Positions 1-10,580 are shown, counted from the stretch's first letter. The stretch: 51,696 nucleotides of DNA from Comamonadaceae bacterium (GCA_027485235.1 JAIXRJ010000027.1:1-51696); one strand, 5' to 3'. A program made the numbers and translations. Notes: generated from the sequence alone by a model not told the origin.

Positions 1-521
<521 letters not shown>

Positions 522-556
522 TCAATTTAAAAAAACAGGTCTTCCAAGCCAATGGC

Positions 557-844
557 TCAAACGCCTTCGACGGCCACCATGCGCATGATGGCGGCGTCTT
601 CGCGCGCTTCGCGGGCTTTCAGGTATTCGGGCAGTTCGTAAAAGGCCTTGGCGGCCTCGAAGGAGGGGAACTTCAAGACGACGATGCGCTCAGGGGTCCA
701 GTCGCCCTCGAGCACTTGCACTTGGCCGCCGCGCACACAGACTTCGGCGCCTGCGGTTTTCATGGCCGCTGTGGACCACTTTTTGTACTCTTCGTACTGG
801 GTGGGGTTGGTCACTTGGACGTGCGCGATGATGTAGCCGCTCAT
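557..844 (-). CDS. DUF1330 family protein
   Basis: This 95-residue protein is recognisable as DUF1330, a small ferredoxin-like (dimeric alpha/beta barrel) fold of unknown function. It opens with [20 protein letters not shown] and has the family's conserved [15 protein letters not shown] and [15 protein letters not shown] stretches. The ATG overlaps the kdsA stop codon as ATGA (841-844), so translation is probably coupled to kdsA. Start choice is firm because the upstream frame is only kdsA read out of phase. The position between kdsA and eno suggests co-expression with central and envelope metabolism but does not reveal a reaction. No signal peptide or membrane segment is present. Confidence 0.9.
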   Translation of the reverse strand: MSGYIIAHVQVTNPTQYEEYKKWSTAAMKTAGAEVCVRGGQVQVLEGDWTPERIVVLKFPSFEAAKAFYELPEYLKAREAREDAAIMRMVAVEGV

Positions 845-1695
845 GAAAAATCTTCCTCTAAAAATGGATTCTTTTTGGTGACTGCATCGAGCTGGACCAG
901 CGTCTCGAGCAGCGCTGTCATTTTGCCGAGTGGCACCGCGTTCGGGCCGTCCGACCAAGCGTCTGCGGGCTTGGGGTGGGTTTCCATGAACAGGCCCGCC
1001 ACGCCCACGGCCACGCCTGCGCGGGCCAGCACGGGCACCATCTCGCGGGCACCGCCGCTGCTCGTGCCTTGGCCGCCGGGCTTTTGCACCGAATGGGTCA
1101 CATCGAACACCACCGGCGCGCCGGTTTTGCGCATCTCGGCCAGGCTGGTCATGTCGGCCACCAGGTTGTTGTAGCCAAAACTCACACCACGCTCGCAGGC
1201 CAAGAAGTTGTCTTCGGGCAAACCCACTTCGCGTGCCGCGCTGCGGGCCTTGTCGATGACATTTTTCATGTCCCAAGGGGCCAAAAACTGGCCCTTCTTG
1301 ATGTTGACCGGCTTGCCCGATTGCGCCACGGCGCGGATGAAGTCGGTCTGGCGGCACAAGAAGGCGGGGGTCTGCAGCACGTCGACCACGCTGGCCACGG
1401 TTTTGACCTGCGACTCGTCGTGCACATCGGTCAGGATCGGCACACCGATCTGGCGGCGCACTTCATCCAGAATCTTCAAGCCCGCATCGATGCCCACACC
1501 GCGCTGGGTGTTGCCCGAGGAGCGGTTGGCTTTGTCAAACGAGCCTTTGTAGATGAGCGGAATGCCCAAAGCGGAGCAGGCCTCTTTCAGGCGACCGGCC
1601 ACCTCGATGGACATCTCCAGGCCTTCGATCGAGCAGGTGCCCGCGATCAAAAAGAAGGGCTGGTGCAAGCCAACGTCAAATCCGCAAAGTTTCAT
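841..1695 (-). CDS. kdsA: 3-deoxy-8-phosphooctulonate (KDO-8-P) synthase
   Basis: KdsA condenses phosphoenolpyruvate with arabinose 5-phosphate to KDO-8-phosphate, for the lipopolysaccharide inner core. The 284-residue length is normal. Visible family motifs are the phosphate loop ([14 protein letters not shown]), [43 protein letters not shown] and [15 protein letters not shown]. Residue 21 is Cys (IAGTCSIEG), where metal-independent enzymes such as that of E. coli have Asn. With the late SDG motif this points to the metal-dependent class, by family knowledge rather than assay. The start at 1695 follows the pyrG stop (1725) by 29 nt, and the stop overlaps the DUF1330 start. The gene is intact and in a likely four-gene operon. 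Confidence 0.97.
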   Translation of the reverse strand: MKLCGFDVGLHQPFFLIAGTCSIEGLEMSIEVAGRLKEACSALGIPLIYKGSFDKANRSSGNTQRGVGIDAGLKILDEVRRQIGVPILTDVHDESQVKTVASVVDVLQTPAFLCRQTDFIRAVAQSGKPVNIKKGQFLAPWDMKNVIDKARSAAREVGLPEDNFLACERGVSFGYNNLVADMTSLAEMRKTGAPVVFDVTHSVQKPGGQGTSSGGAREMVPVLARAGVAVGVAGLFMETHPKPADAWSDGPNAVPLGKMTALLETLVQLDAVTKKNPFLEEDFS

Positions 1696-1724
1696 GGGGT
1701 GTCCTGTCGAAGGGTGCTGCGGGG

Positions 1725-3467
<1,743 letters not shown>

Positions 3468-3497
3468 TTACTTGAACTGGCGATGGTCGTTTCCCGT

Positions 3498-3578
3498 GCC
3501 GAGGCCAGGACTGGCCGGTCGGGCTCATAACTCGCTTCGCTCGCCAAATCGCCCGATCCGGCCAGCCCTGGCCCCGGC
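3498..3578. repeat. Long imperfect inverted repeat between pyrG and coaBC
   Basis: The left arm 3498-3524 (gccgaggccaggactggccg and on) and the right arm 3551-3578 are reverse complements with two mismatches and one extra base, about 27 bp each. They are separated by 26 nt. It lies in the divergent pyrG/coaBC spacer, the longest gene-free stretch in the window (291 bp). It could be a palindromic repeat of a REP-like family or a cruciform or transcript hairpin. It is not a terminator by the usual criteria because no T-run follows. Confidence 0.7.
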
Positions 3579-3662
3579 GCTGCGTTGCAATCAATTTTCT
3601 TCGGTCAACGCGTTCAAGCAACTTCCCACTGAGTGCGTGGCGGTCTGCTACATTCCCCAGCC

Positions 3663-4874
3663 ATGAGCACATTGGCTGGAAAACACATCGTTCTGGGCTT
3701 GTCGGGCGGCATCGCGGCTTTCAAGTCGGCTGAACTCTGCCGCGCCTTGGTCAAGGCGGGTGTCACGGTGCAAGTCGTGATGACCGAGGCGGCTGAGCAT
3801 TTTATGACGGCAGTCACCATGCAGGCCCTGTCGGGCAGGCCGGTTTATACCTCACAATGGGACACCCGCGAAGCCAACAACATGGCGCACATCAACTTGA
3901 GCCGTGAGGCCGATGCGATTGTGGTGGCGCCTGCCAGCGCAGATTTCATGGCCAAACTGCTGCACGGTCGGGCAGACGATTTGCTCAGCCTGATGTGCCT
4001 GGCCCGCCCGCTGGACCAGGTGCCTTTGATCGTGGCCCCGGCCATGAACCGTGAAATGTGGGCCAACCCGGCCACCCGGCGCAATGTGGCGCAGCTCAAG
4101 CTGGATCGCGTGCATGTGCTGGACGTGGGGCAGGGCGATCAGGCCTGCGGTGAAACAGGTGACGGTCGCATGCTGGAAGCCGAAGACATCCTGGAGGATT
4201 TGGAGGCGTTTTTTGCGCCCAAGATTTTGGCGGGCCAGCATGTCCTGGTCACAGCGGGACCCACTTACGAAGCGATTGACCCGGTACGCGGCATCACCAA
4301 TTTGTCCAGCGGCAAGATGGGTTTTGCCATTGCCCGTGCTGCCCGCAGGGCGGGCGCCGAAGTGAGCTTGGTGGCCGGGCCCGTGCACTTGCCCACGCCA
4401 CGCGGTGTGCAACGCATCAATGTGCAATCGGCCCGTGACATGCTGGACGCGGTGCAGGCGCAGGTGAGCCAGGCCTCGGTGTTTGTGGCCACGGCCGCTG
4501 TGGCCGACTGGCGGCCTGATGCACAGGCCGATCAGAAGATCAAAAAAGACGGCTCGGGTCAAACCCCGGCCCTGAAGTTTGTGGAGAATCCTGACATCCT
4601 GGCCACGGTGGCGCAATCGGCCCGCGCCCAATCTGGCGCGCTGTTTTGTGTGGGTTTTGCAGCCGAAAGCCACGACCTGCTGGTGCACGCCATGGCCAAA
4701 CGCATCCGCAAGAACGTGCCGCTCTTGGTGGGCAACATTGGGCCTGCGACCTTTGGACAGGACGACAACGCCTTGTTGTTGATCGACGCTGCCGGCGCGC
4801 GAGAATTGCCGCATGCCAGCAAGCTGGTGCTGGCCCAGCAACTGGTCGCTGACATCGCTGCCCGTTTGAAATAA
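3663..4874 (+). CDS. coaBC: Bifunctional phosphopantothenoylcysteine decarboxylase / phosphopantothenate-cysteine ligase
   Basis: CoaBC makes 4'-phosphopantetheine for coenzyme A: the CoaB half joins cysteine to phosphopantothenate using CTP, and the CoaC half decarboxylates the product with FMN. The 403-residue protein starts [20 protein letters not shown] (flavin-binding CoaC domain). It carries the active-site His in NNMAHINLS, then APAMNREMW and the Cys of [10 protein letters not shown]. The CoaB domain begins near [14 protein letters not shown] and has [10 protein letters not shown] and [12 protein letters not shown] 3663 gives the family N-terminus and has no Shine-Dalgarno, but a TACATT lies 8 nt upstream (possible leaderless start). 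dut follows 58 nt downstream. Confidence 0.96.
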   Translation: MSTLAGKHIVLGLSGGIAAFKSAELCRALVKAGVTVQVVMTEAAEHFMTAVTMQALSGRPVYTSQWDTREANNMAHINLSREADAIVVAPASADFMAKLLHGRADDLLSLMCLARPLDQVPLIVAPAMNREMWANPATRRNVAQLKLDRVHVLDVGQGDQACGETGDGRMLEAEDILEDLEAFFAPKILAGQHVLVTAGPTYEAIDPVRGITNLSSGKMGFAIARAARRAGAEVSLVAGPVHLPTPRGVQRINVQSARDMLDAVQAQVSQASVFVATAAVADWRPDAQADQKIKKDGSGQTPALKFVENPDILATVAQSARAQSGALFCVGFAAESHDLLVHAMAKRIRKNVPLLVGNIGPATFGQDDNALLLIDAAGARELPHASKLVLAQQLVADIAARLK

Positions 4875-4932
4875 CGCGACGGTTCACTGCGGCATGGCTC
4901 GTTGCCGGCCGCCTTCATTTTCTGGATTGCAC

Positions 4933-5382
4933 ATGAACATCGACCTCAAAATCATCGACGCCCGCATGGCCGAACAACTGCCCGCTTATGCCACCTCCGG
5001 CAGTGCAGGTCTGGATTTGCGCGCCTGCCTGGATGCGCCTTTGATCTTGCAGCCCAATGCTTGGCAGCTGGTGCCCACTGGCATAGCGGTGCACCTGAAA
5101 GACCCCGGCTATGCCGCCATGCTTTTGCCTCGCTCGGGGCTGGGGCACAAGCACGGCATCGTGCTGGGCAATTTGGTGGGCCTGATCGACAGCGATTACC
5201 AAGGACAGTTGATGGTCAGCGCCTGGAACCGCAGTGATGTGGCTTTCACCATCGAACCCATGGAGCGCATTGCACAAATGGTGATTGTCCCGGTGGTGCA
5301 GGCCAGCTTCCATGTGGTGGAGGAATTTGAGACCGCCAGCCAACGCGGCGAGGGCGGATACGGCTCGACGGGCAAAAAATAA
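4933..5382 (+). CDS. dut: Deoxyuridine 5'-triphosphate nucleotidohydrolase (dUTPase)
   Basis: Dut hydrolyses dUTP to dUMP, keeping uracil out of DNA and supplying thymidylate synthase. The 149-residue trimeric-type protein shows the motifs in order: SAGLDLRA (1), [12 protein letters not shown] (2), [15 protein letters not shown] (3), ERIAQMV (4) and the C-terminal P-loop-like [11 protein letters not shown] (5). The start [12 protein letters not shown] is the family start. It follows coaBC closely, an arrangement common in proteobacteria. The gene is complete; nothing unusual is seen. Confidence 0.97.
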   Translation: MNIDLKIIDARMAEQLPAYATSGSAGLDLRACLDAPLILQPNAWQLVPTGIAVHLKDPGYAAMLLPRSGLGHKHGIVLGNLVGLIDSDYQGQLMVSAWNRSDVAFTIEPMERIAQMVIVPVVQASFHVVEEFETASQRGEGGYGSTGKK

Positions 5383-5498
5383 GCCTTCCCTCGTAATTCG
5401 GAGCTTGTGCGCCAACTTGGTGAACCCGTGAGGCGTGTCGGGACTCAAGCCACCGAACGACAAGCAACGAACGACCTCTTAGACGCTGGCCCGATGCA

Positions 5499-6032
5499 TC
5501 AGTGAAGTGTGGGCCCAGGGGGTGAGCCTTCGCCGCCCACCTCGATTTTGAAGAAGCCTGTCCCGCAGCTGCCACTGCCCACTTCGGTTTCGGAGGGCTC
5601 GCGCACCGATTCCACTTTCAGGCTCAAGCGCAGCGCGATGCCAGACAGCGGGTGGTTGCCGTCCAGCACCACATGCTCGGGGTAAATCTCGGTCACGGTG
5701 TAAAGCACATTGCGCGGCGCATCAGGGTGGCAGCCTTCGGGCAATGCCGTGCCCTCGATCGTGAGGCCCGGCTCCAGGCCAGGTGGGAAGAGCGCGAGGG
5801 GTTCCAGAAACAGCAGTTTCTCGTCGAAGTCGCCAAAGGCGTCTTCGGGCTCCAGGTGCAGTTCCACCTTGGCCCCTTTTTCGTGGCCATGCAGGACTTC
5901 TTCAATCTTGGGCAGCAAATCCTGGCCGCCGATGAAGAATTCAACAGGCTCGTCCAGGGTGTCCAGAATTTCGCCAAGGGTGTCTTTGAGTGTCCAGGTC
6001 AGTGCGACCACGGAAGGTGTCTTGATTTCCAT
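5499..6032 (-). CDS. FKBP-type peptidyl-prolyl isomerase, SlyD-like
   Basis: This 177-residue protein belongs to the SlyD/FkpB group of FKBP prolyl isomerase-chaperones (cytosolic, accelerating proline-limited folding). It has a short FKBP beginning (VVALTWTLKDTLGEILD), the hydrophobic FFIGGQDLLPKIEEVL and HGHEKGAKVELHLEPEDAFG typical of SlyD. The central insert runs about residues 70-130. Unlike E. coli SlyD it lacks the His/Cys-rich metal-binding tail, ending in EVGGEGSPPGPTLH. The ATG at 6032 has no Shine-Dalgarno and sits one base from a perfect 12-bp palindrome. It is divergent from roxA. Confidence 0.9.
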   Translation of the reverse strand: MEIKTPSVVALTWTLKDTLGEILDTLDEPVEFFIGGQDLLPKIEEVLHGHEKGAKVELHLEPEDAFGDFDEKLLFLEPLALFPPGLEPGLTIEGTALPEGCHPDAPRNVLYTVTEIYPEHVVLDGNHPLSGIALRLSLKVESVREPSETEVGSGSCGTGFFKIEVGGEGSPPGPTLH

Positions 6033-6033
6033 A

Positions 6034-6045
6034 CGACAATTGTCG
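6034..6045. promoter_or_regulatory. Perfect 12-bp palindrome abutting the SlyD-like start
   Basis: cgacaattgtcg is fully self-complementary and ends one base before the ATG of the minus-strand gene, within the 86-bp divergent spacer shared with roxA. It could be an operator or a leader stem. No regulator can be named. Confidence 0.35.
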
Positions 6046-6118
6046 CAGTTTGGCGGCCTGTTTTGACCGCCTTGGCATGGCAGAAGCGCTGTCTTGATGC
6101 TTCTCACGGAACCTGAAC

Positions 6119-7240
6119 ATGAACACAGAACCAGCACTGACCTTGCTCGGCGGCCTCACGCCCAACCAATTCATGAAACGCCATTGGCAGAAAAAGCCAT
6201 TGCTGGTGCGCAACGCCATGCCTGGTTTTGTGCCTTGTGTGAACCGTACCGAATTGGTGGCACTGGCAGGGCTTGAGGGCGTGGCGTCGCGCCTCATCAT
6301 CGATTCCGATAAAGGCTGGAAGATGAAGCACGGACCGCTGGCCAAACGCAGTTTGCCGCCCTTCAGTCAGAAGAAATGGACTTTGCTGGTGCAAGGCGTT
6401 GACTTGCAAGACGATGGTGTGCATGCCTTGATGCAGCAGTTTCGCTTTGTGCCCGATGCCCGGCTAGACGATGTGATGATCAGTTATGCCAGCGATGGCG
6501 GCGGCGTGGGCCCGCACGTTGACAGCTACGACGTGTTTTTGTTGCAGGCGCACGGCCAGCGCCGCTGGCGCATTGGCCGCTGCAAAGATTTGACGCTGCA
6601 GCCCGGGGTGCCGCTCAAAATCTTGCAAAATTTTGAAGCTGAAGAGGAATTCGTACTCAACCCCGGTGACATGTTGTACTTGCCTCCCGACTATGCGCAC
6701 GACGGCATTGCTGAGGGTGAGTGCATGACCTGGTCGATTGGGTTCAGGTCACCCCCTCAAGGTGAACTGGCCCGTGAAATCCTGCTGGGCCTGGCCGACG
6801 AGGCATTTGACGGTGTGGGCAGTGCCTTGTACCGCGACCCCAAGCAGGCCGCAGTGAGGCACCCCGCTGCCATGCCCGCGGCGCTGGGCGAGTTTGCCCG
6901 CGAGTCGATCGCCAAAGCGCTCAAGGACCCGCACCTGATTGACAGCTTGCTGGGGGAATACATGACCGAGCCCAAATCGAATGTCTGGTTCAACCCCTCA
7001 GAAGTCGGACCTGATGTGACGCGGGACATCCAATTGGATCGTCGCACCAAAATGATGTACGACGCTCGTCATGTCTTTATCAACGGTGAAAGCTTTCGTG
7101 TGGCCGGCAAAGATGCAGTCTGTCTTCGTCAGTTGGCCGATGAACGGCGTCTTGCTGCGAGCAAGCTGTCTCAGATGAGCCCAGCCGCTCAGGAGGCGCT
7201 GGCGGATTGGATGGCGGCCGGTTGGCTGAAAACCCTCTGA
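6119..7240 (+). CDS. roxA: Ribosomal protein L16 arginine hydroxylase (JmjC/cupin-type 2-oxoglutarate oxygenase)
   Basis: The 373-residue protein matches the RoxA/YcfD group, iron- and 2-oxoglutarate-dependent oxygenases that hydroxylate an arginine of ribosomal protein uL16. The N-terminal jelly-roll region contains the iron triad: His133 and Asp135 in GPHVDSYDVF and His194 in PPDYAHDGIAEG. WSIGFRSP follows and then the C-terminal dimerisation and winged-helix region. The positions agree with those of E. coli YcfD (about 125, 127, 187). MNTEPALTLLGGLTPNQF is the family start. It is divergent from the SlyD-like gene and transcribed alone. The substrate is assigned by family, not shown here. 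Confidence 0.9.
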   Translation: MNTEPALTLLGGLTPNQFMKRHWQKKPLLVRNAMPGFVPCVNRTELVALAGLEGVASRLIIDSDKGWKMKHGPLAKRSLPPFSQKKWTLLVQGVDLQDDGVHALMQQFRFVPDARLDDVMISYASDGGGVGPHVDSYDVFLLQAHGQRRWRIGRCKDLTLQPGVPLKILQNFEAEEEFVLNPGDMLYLPPDYAHDGIAEGECMTWSIGFRSPPQGELAREILLGLADEAFDGVGSALYRDPKQAAVRHPAAMPAALGEFARESIAKALKDPHLIDSLLGEYMTEPKSNVWFNPSEVGPDVTRDIQLDRRTKMMYDARHVFINGESFRVAGKDAVCLRQLADERRLAASKLSQMSPAAQEALADWMAAGWLKTL

Positions 7241-7284
7241 GGATCTTCCCTTGGTTCTGCCCATTCTGAAGGTTTCATGTCAGT

Positions 7285-7314
7285 TTGATGTGAAAGTGCT
7301 TAAAACGCTATAAT
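7285..7314 (+). promoter_or_regulatory. Sigma-70 promoter of the Ala/Pro-rich lipoprotein gene
   Basis: TTGATG (7285-7290) and a perfect TATAAT (7309-7314) are separated by 18 nt. They lie 110 nt upstream of the lipoprotein ATG. This is the best consensus promoter I found in the window. It leaves a leader of about 100 nt in which no recognised riboswitch is seen. Confidence 0.7.
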
Positions 7315-7423
7315 CCGCGGCGGAGAATAAAAGAGCTCGAGCGCTTTTGTCTCGGTCTTGATCACCATTCAGGTCATTGAGTCAGTTTCCGGAAATTGTT
7401 TTAACCCCATAAGGAAAATCATC

Positions 7424-7666
7424 ATGAACAAGTCCCTCGTTTTGGCCGCCGTGATCGCTGCAGCCGCTTTGGCCGCTTGCGGTAAAAAAGAAGAAGCTGC
7501 TGCCCCTGCAGCGCCTGTGGCTGCTCCTGCTGCCGCTCCTGCTGCCGCTCCTGCTGCTGCTCCTGCCGCTGATGCATCTGCACCTGCTGCTGCTCCAGCA
7601 GCTGGCGCATCGGCTCCCGCTGCCGCACCAGCACCAGCTGCTGCACCAGCACCTGCTGCCAAGTAA
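7424..7666 (+). CDS. Small Ala/Pro-rich lipoprotein
   Basis: This 80-residue protein begins MNKSLVLAAVIAAAALAACG, a lipoprotein signal with the lipobox LAAC, so Cys19 would be lipidated and the mature chain is about 62 residues. After a charged GKKEEA the rest is almost only Ala and Pro, in AAPAAAP-like units. The tail encodes an extended, low-complexity chain that may act as a spacer or a periplasmic tether. An AAGGAAAA Shine-Dalgarno precedes the ATG. It has its own promoter (7285-7314) and a strong terminator (7702-7731), so it is monocistronic and likely well expressed. Similar Ala-rich lipoproteins are frequent in Comamonadaceae, but I cannot assign a function. Confidence 0.85.
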   Translation: MNKSLVLAAVIAAAALAACGKKEEAAAPAAPVAAPAAAPAAAPAAAPAADASAPAAAPAAGASAPAAAPAPAAAPAPAAK

Positions 7667-7701
7667 TGGGCCATGGGCTTCCCGGCGCGAGTCGGGAACA
7701 C

Positions 7702-7731
7702 AAAAAAAACCCCGCGAAGCGGGGTTTTTTT
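7702..7731. terminator. Bidirectional Rho-independent terminator
   Basis: An A-run (7702-7709), the stem CCCCGC (7710-7715), loop gaa, GCGGGG (7719-7724) and a T-run (7725-7731) form a textbook terminator that reads equally well on both strands. It separates the plus-strand lipoprotein gene from the convergent minus-strand bamC gene. Confidence 0.95.
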
Positions 7732-7760
7732 ATGGGGCCATGTGCAAGGCGCGCAACTGG

Positions 7761-8867
7761 TCAGCGCAGTTCGTTGGCAACCAGCTTCAAAATGCGTTCA
7801 GCGTTGACAGCCTCTTCGGGCTTGCCAGAGGCGTCCATCACCTGGATCAGACTTTGATTTTCGGCCTGTGACGTGACAGTGATTCGGTAACGTGACAGGC
7901 TTGGGACGTCTTTTTGGCTGCTGAACATGCGCTGGAAAAAGCCCGGTTCTTGGCCGGCTGTGCCTGGTGCCAGATAGCGAACGAAATAAACACCTTGGCT
8001 GCGGTCACGGTCTTCAACGGTGAATCCGCTGCGGTCCAGCGCCACGCCAGTTCGACGCCACGCGCGGTCAATGCTGTCGTTCAGTGCGATGCGGGGCTGT
8101 CCGTTTTGGCTGCCAACCTGAGCGCCAAGGGTCTGCGCTGAAGAGGCGTTGGCCGCTTTGGCTGTCTCGGGGGTGGCCCCCAGCTTGATCATCAAGCGGC
8201 GCAGAAACTCAATTTCCAACTCGGGATCGCTGGGCCTGGGTTGCCAGATGGTGCGGTCTTTTTGAGCGCTGGCGTAGTTTTCAGCCATGCCGCGGTGGGT
8301 GATGTAAATCTCGACACCCCCTTCTGCATTGCGCTCTATTCGGGTGCGGAATTTGTCGCGTTCACCGGTTGAATACAAGGAGTCGAGCACTTTGCCCAAA
8401 GTGTTGCGGATGAAATCTTGGGGTATTTTGGCCCGATTTTCCGCCCAATCTGTTTCGAGGATGCCCACGTCTTGCGCGTCCGTCACCAGGCTGAAACCGT
8501 TGCTTGTCCAGAATTCCCGAACGGGCTCCCAGACTTTGTCGGCCGGCCGCGCCACCACCAACCAACGCTGGTTGCCTTGGCGTTCCATTTTGACATCACC
8601 CAAGGCGTTGGTGGCTGTGCCGGCGTCGGTGACTTTGCCGGCTGCACTTTGAAAACCGGAGGCCGTGGCGGACGTGCTCTCCAGTGCGTAGCGCGACTCT
8701 TTGCGAAGCTGTGTCAGGTCAGGGGGCACTTCGAGCGAGCTGATCTTGGCCGCACTTTTGTAATTGATCTTGTCCTCTTCCAGCATGCCGCAGGCGCTGA
8801 GCAAAATCGCCACCGATACCCATGAAGCGGTGCGTTGGATCGTCAAAAACTTGGGGGAACGGTTCAC
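7761..8867 (-). CDS. bamC: Outer membrane assembly lipoprotein BamC
   Basis: BamC (NlpB) is an accessory lipoprotein of the BAM complex that inserts beta-barrel proteins into the outer membrane. The 368-residue protein starts with a GTG at 8867 (MNRSPKFLTIQRTASW), has a hydrophobic segment and the lipobox LLSACG, then the unstructured segment KINYKSAAKISSLEVPPDLT that binds BamD. Two helix-grip domains follow, the second near GFTVEDRDRSQGVYFVRY. The GTG was chosen because it gives the only lipoprotein signal and has AAAGGA upstream. Longer starts run into dapA. It lies 20 nt after dapA, the same pairing as in E. coli. Confidence 0.92.
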   Translation of the reverse strand: MNRSPKFLTIQRTASWVSVAILLSACGMLEEDKINYKSAAKISSLEVPPDLTQLRKESRYALESTSATASGFQSAAGKVTDAGTATNALGDVKMERQGNQRWLVVARPADKVWEPVREFWTSNGFSLVTDAQDVGILETDWAENRAKIPQDFIRNTLGKVLDSLYSTGERDKFRTRIERNAEGGVEIYITHRGMAENYASAQKDRTIWQPRPSDPELEIEFLRRLMIKLGATPETAKAANASSAQTLGAQVGSQNGQPRIALNDSIDRAWRRTGVALDRSGFTVEDRDRSQGVYFVRYLAPGTAGQEPGFFQRMFSSQKDVPSLSRYRITVTSQAENQSLIQVMDASGKPEEAVNAERILKLVANELR

Positions 8868-8887
8868 AAAGTATCCTTTGGAGGAAT

Positions 8888-9784
8888 TCAAATCAGGCCG
8901 CTGGCCTTCAAAGCGGCCTCGACCACGGGTCGCTGCGAGACCGACAACTCGGTCATGGGCAAGCGCAGCGTTGGACCGCACAAGCCCATGCGGTTCATGG
9001 CCCATTTCACGGGGATCGGGTTGGCCTCTGCAAACAAATGCTTGTGCATCGGCATCAACTGAAACTGGATGCGCATGGCTTCTGCCAGGTCACCGCGCAG
9101 GGCGGCCATGCACAACTCGTGCATCAACCGGGGGGCAACGTTGGCGGTCACGCTGACGTTGCCCGCACCGCCGCACAACATCAAGGCGACGGCGGTCGGG
9201 TCGTCACCCGAGTACACGGCAAAGGCCTTGGGCACATCGCGGATCAACCACTGGGCGCGCTCGATATTGCCTGTGGCCTCTTTGATGCCCACGATGCCCG
9301 GCACTTGAGCCAGACGCAGCACGGTGTCGTGTTGCAGATCGGCGACCGAGCGGCCGGGCACGTTGTACAAAATCACCGGCAAATCGGGCGTGGCTTCGGC
9401 GATGGCGCGAAAGTGCAGGTACTGGCCTTCTTGCGTAGGCTTGTTGTAATAAGGCACCACTTGCAACTGGCAATCGGCGCCGACCTTCTTGGCGAACTTG
9501 GCCAGTTCGATGGCTTCAGAGGTGGAATTGGCACCGCAACCGGCCATGATCGGAACGCGGCCGGCCGACTGCTCGACGGCCACACGGATGATTTGGCAAT
9601 GTTCTTCCACATTGACAGTGGGGGACTCGCCCGTGGTGCCGACCACGCCAATGCAGTCGGTACCTTCGGCCACATGCCAGTCGATCAGTTTGCGCAAGGT
9701 GGGGTAATCGACTTGGCCGTCTTCCAGCATGGGGGTGATCAGAGCAGGGATGCTGCCACGGATGGGGCGAAATTCGGGGGTCAT
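8888..9784 (-). CDS. dapA: 4-hydroxy-tetrahydrodipicolinate synthase
   Basis: DapA condenses pyruvate with aspartate semialdehyde, the first committed step to diaminopimelate and lysine. The 298-residue length is typical. The TTGESPT motif near residue 45, the catalytic Tyr in ILYNVPGR and the Schiff-base Lys in [11 protein letters not shown] are all present, followed by AVYSGDD. Start ATG 9784 gives [19 protein letters not shown]. It is probably co-transcribed with bamC (20-nt gap). Upstream, 111 nt separate it from the methyltransferase gene on the same strand, long enough for its own promoter, though I see only a weak TAGAAT. Confidence 0.97.
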   Translation of the reverse strand: MTPEFRPIRGSIPALITPMLEDGQVDYPTLRKLIDWHVAEGTDCIGVVGTTGESPTVNVEEHCQIIRVAVEQSAGRVPIMAGCGANSTSEAIELAKFAKKVGADCQLQVVPYYNKPTQEGQYLHFRAIAEATPDLPVILYNVPGRSVADLQHDTVLRLAQVPGIVGIKEATGNIERAQWLIRDVPKAFAVYSGDDPTAVALMLCGGAGNVSVTANVAPRLMHELCMAALRGDLAEAMRIQFQLMPMHKHLFAEANPIPVKWAMNRMGLCGPTLRLPMTELSVSQRPVVEAALKASGLI

Positions 9785-9895
9785 GTCAGGGATTTCTGAA
9801 CAATAAAAGAACTATTCTAACGAGTGCCAATCCATGTGCGGTGGGTGCAGCCTGTACCGGGTCAAAGCCATTGACAGCATGCGGTCGAGGCGGTT

Positions 9896-10441
9896 TCAGA
9901 AAGGACGCAGTGGCCAGCGTTCGACGGTCTTGCTTGTTGCATCTCGCACGGCCACGATGCGTTGCACAAAGCGGTCTGGCGAGGACTCGAAACCGTCCTC
10001 GTAAGCCAAGGTACGCAAGCCCACAGTGGCTTGGAGGAGTTCGCCGGGCTGCAGCAAAAAGTCAGGCCGGGACGGTTTGCCCACGCTTTCGTTGCCTGCT
10101 GCAAAGGTTTCGTAGATCAACACGCCGCCCGGGGCCACGCTGCCTACAAGGGTGGGCAGCAGCGCACGCCACAGGTAATTTGTCACCACCACACAATCAA
10201 ATGTTTGCCCGGTAAAGGGCCATGGGCCGTTTTCAATGTCGGCGCAAATGACCTCCCCGCTGGCTTGGGAGATGGCCACAGCTTCGGGGTTGCGGTCCAC
10301 GCCCGTGACGCGGTGCCCACGCGCGGCCAAAAACCGCATGTGGCGACCCGCGCCGCAGGCCACATCGAGCACGGTGCTGCCGGGCGCAATCAGGTGGGCC
10401 CAGCGTTGAACCCAGGCGGAGGGGTTTTCGGTACCGTGCAT
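9896..10441 (-). CDS. Class I SAM-dependent methyltransferase
   Basis: This 181-residue protein has the Rossmann methyltransferase motifs: motif I VLDVACGAGRHMRFLAARG, an acidic ribose-binding end (VTGVDRNPEAV), CADIENGPWPF and the post-motif VVTNYLWRALLP. It resembles the TehB-like/UbiE-like group of small-molecule methyltransferases; the substrate is unknown. It starts 19 nt after the 39-codon ORF that is itself coupled to the MFS gene, so the three form a probable operon. The transporter may export or import the methylated compound, but that is inference from position only. Confidence 0.85.
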   Translation of the reverse strand: MHGTENPSAWVQRWAHLIAPGSTVLDVACGAGRHMRFLAARGHRVTGVDRNPEAVAISQASGEVICADIENGPWPFTGQTFDCVVVTNYLWRALLPTLVGSVAPGGVLIYETFAAGNESVGKPSRPDFLLQPGELLQATVGLRTLAYEDGFESSPDRFVQRIVAVRDATSKTVERWPLRPF

Positions 10442-10460
10442 GTTCCGTCAGGCGGTCAAG

Positions 10461-10580
10461 TTAAAAACACGACCACAGTTGGTCAGCCAGCATCAGCACC
10501 ACATCGGGTTGGGCATACAAACCAAAGGTGATGGCCAGCAGCAAGGCTGCCAGCAGCCAAAAGGTGCTTCGGGTGTTCAT
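10461..10580 (-). CDS. 39-residue membrane-type small protein
   Basis: ATG at 10580 overlaps the MFS stop codon as ATGA (10577-10580). The frame runs 39 codons to TAA at 10461. The peptide starts MNTRSTFWLLAALLLAITFG, continues LYAQPDVVLMLADQLWSCF, and has one strongly hydrophobic segment at about residues 7-23, so it is a likely single-span inner membrane peptide. The overlap with the transporter and the 19-nt gap to the methyltransferase make chance unlikely. Small transporter-associated subunits are a precedent, but no homologue is claimed from memory. Confidence 0.65.
   Translation of the reverse strand: MNTRSTFWLLAALLLAITFGLYAQPDVVLMLADQLWSCF

Noticed and set aside
7480..7665. Short tandem-repeat or CRISPR-like pattern (gctcctgctgcc units)
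   Set aside because: The units are in-frame Ala/Pro codons of the lipoprotein and have no spacers, so it is a coding repeat, not a CRISPR array.
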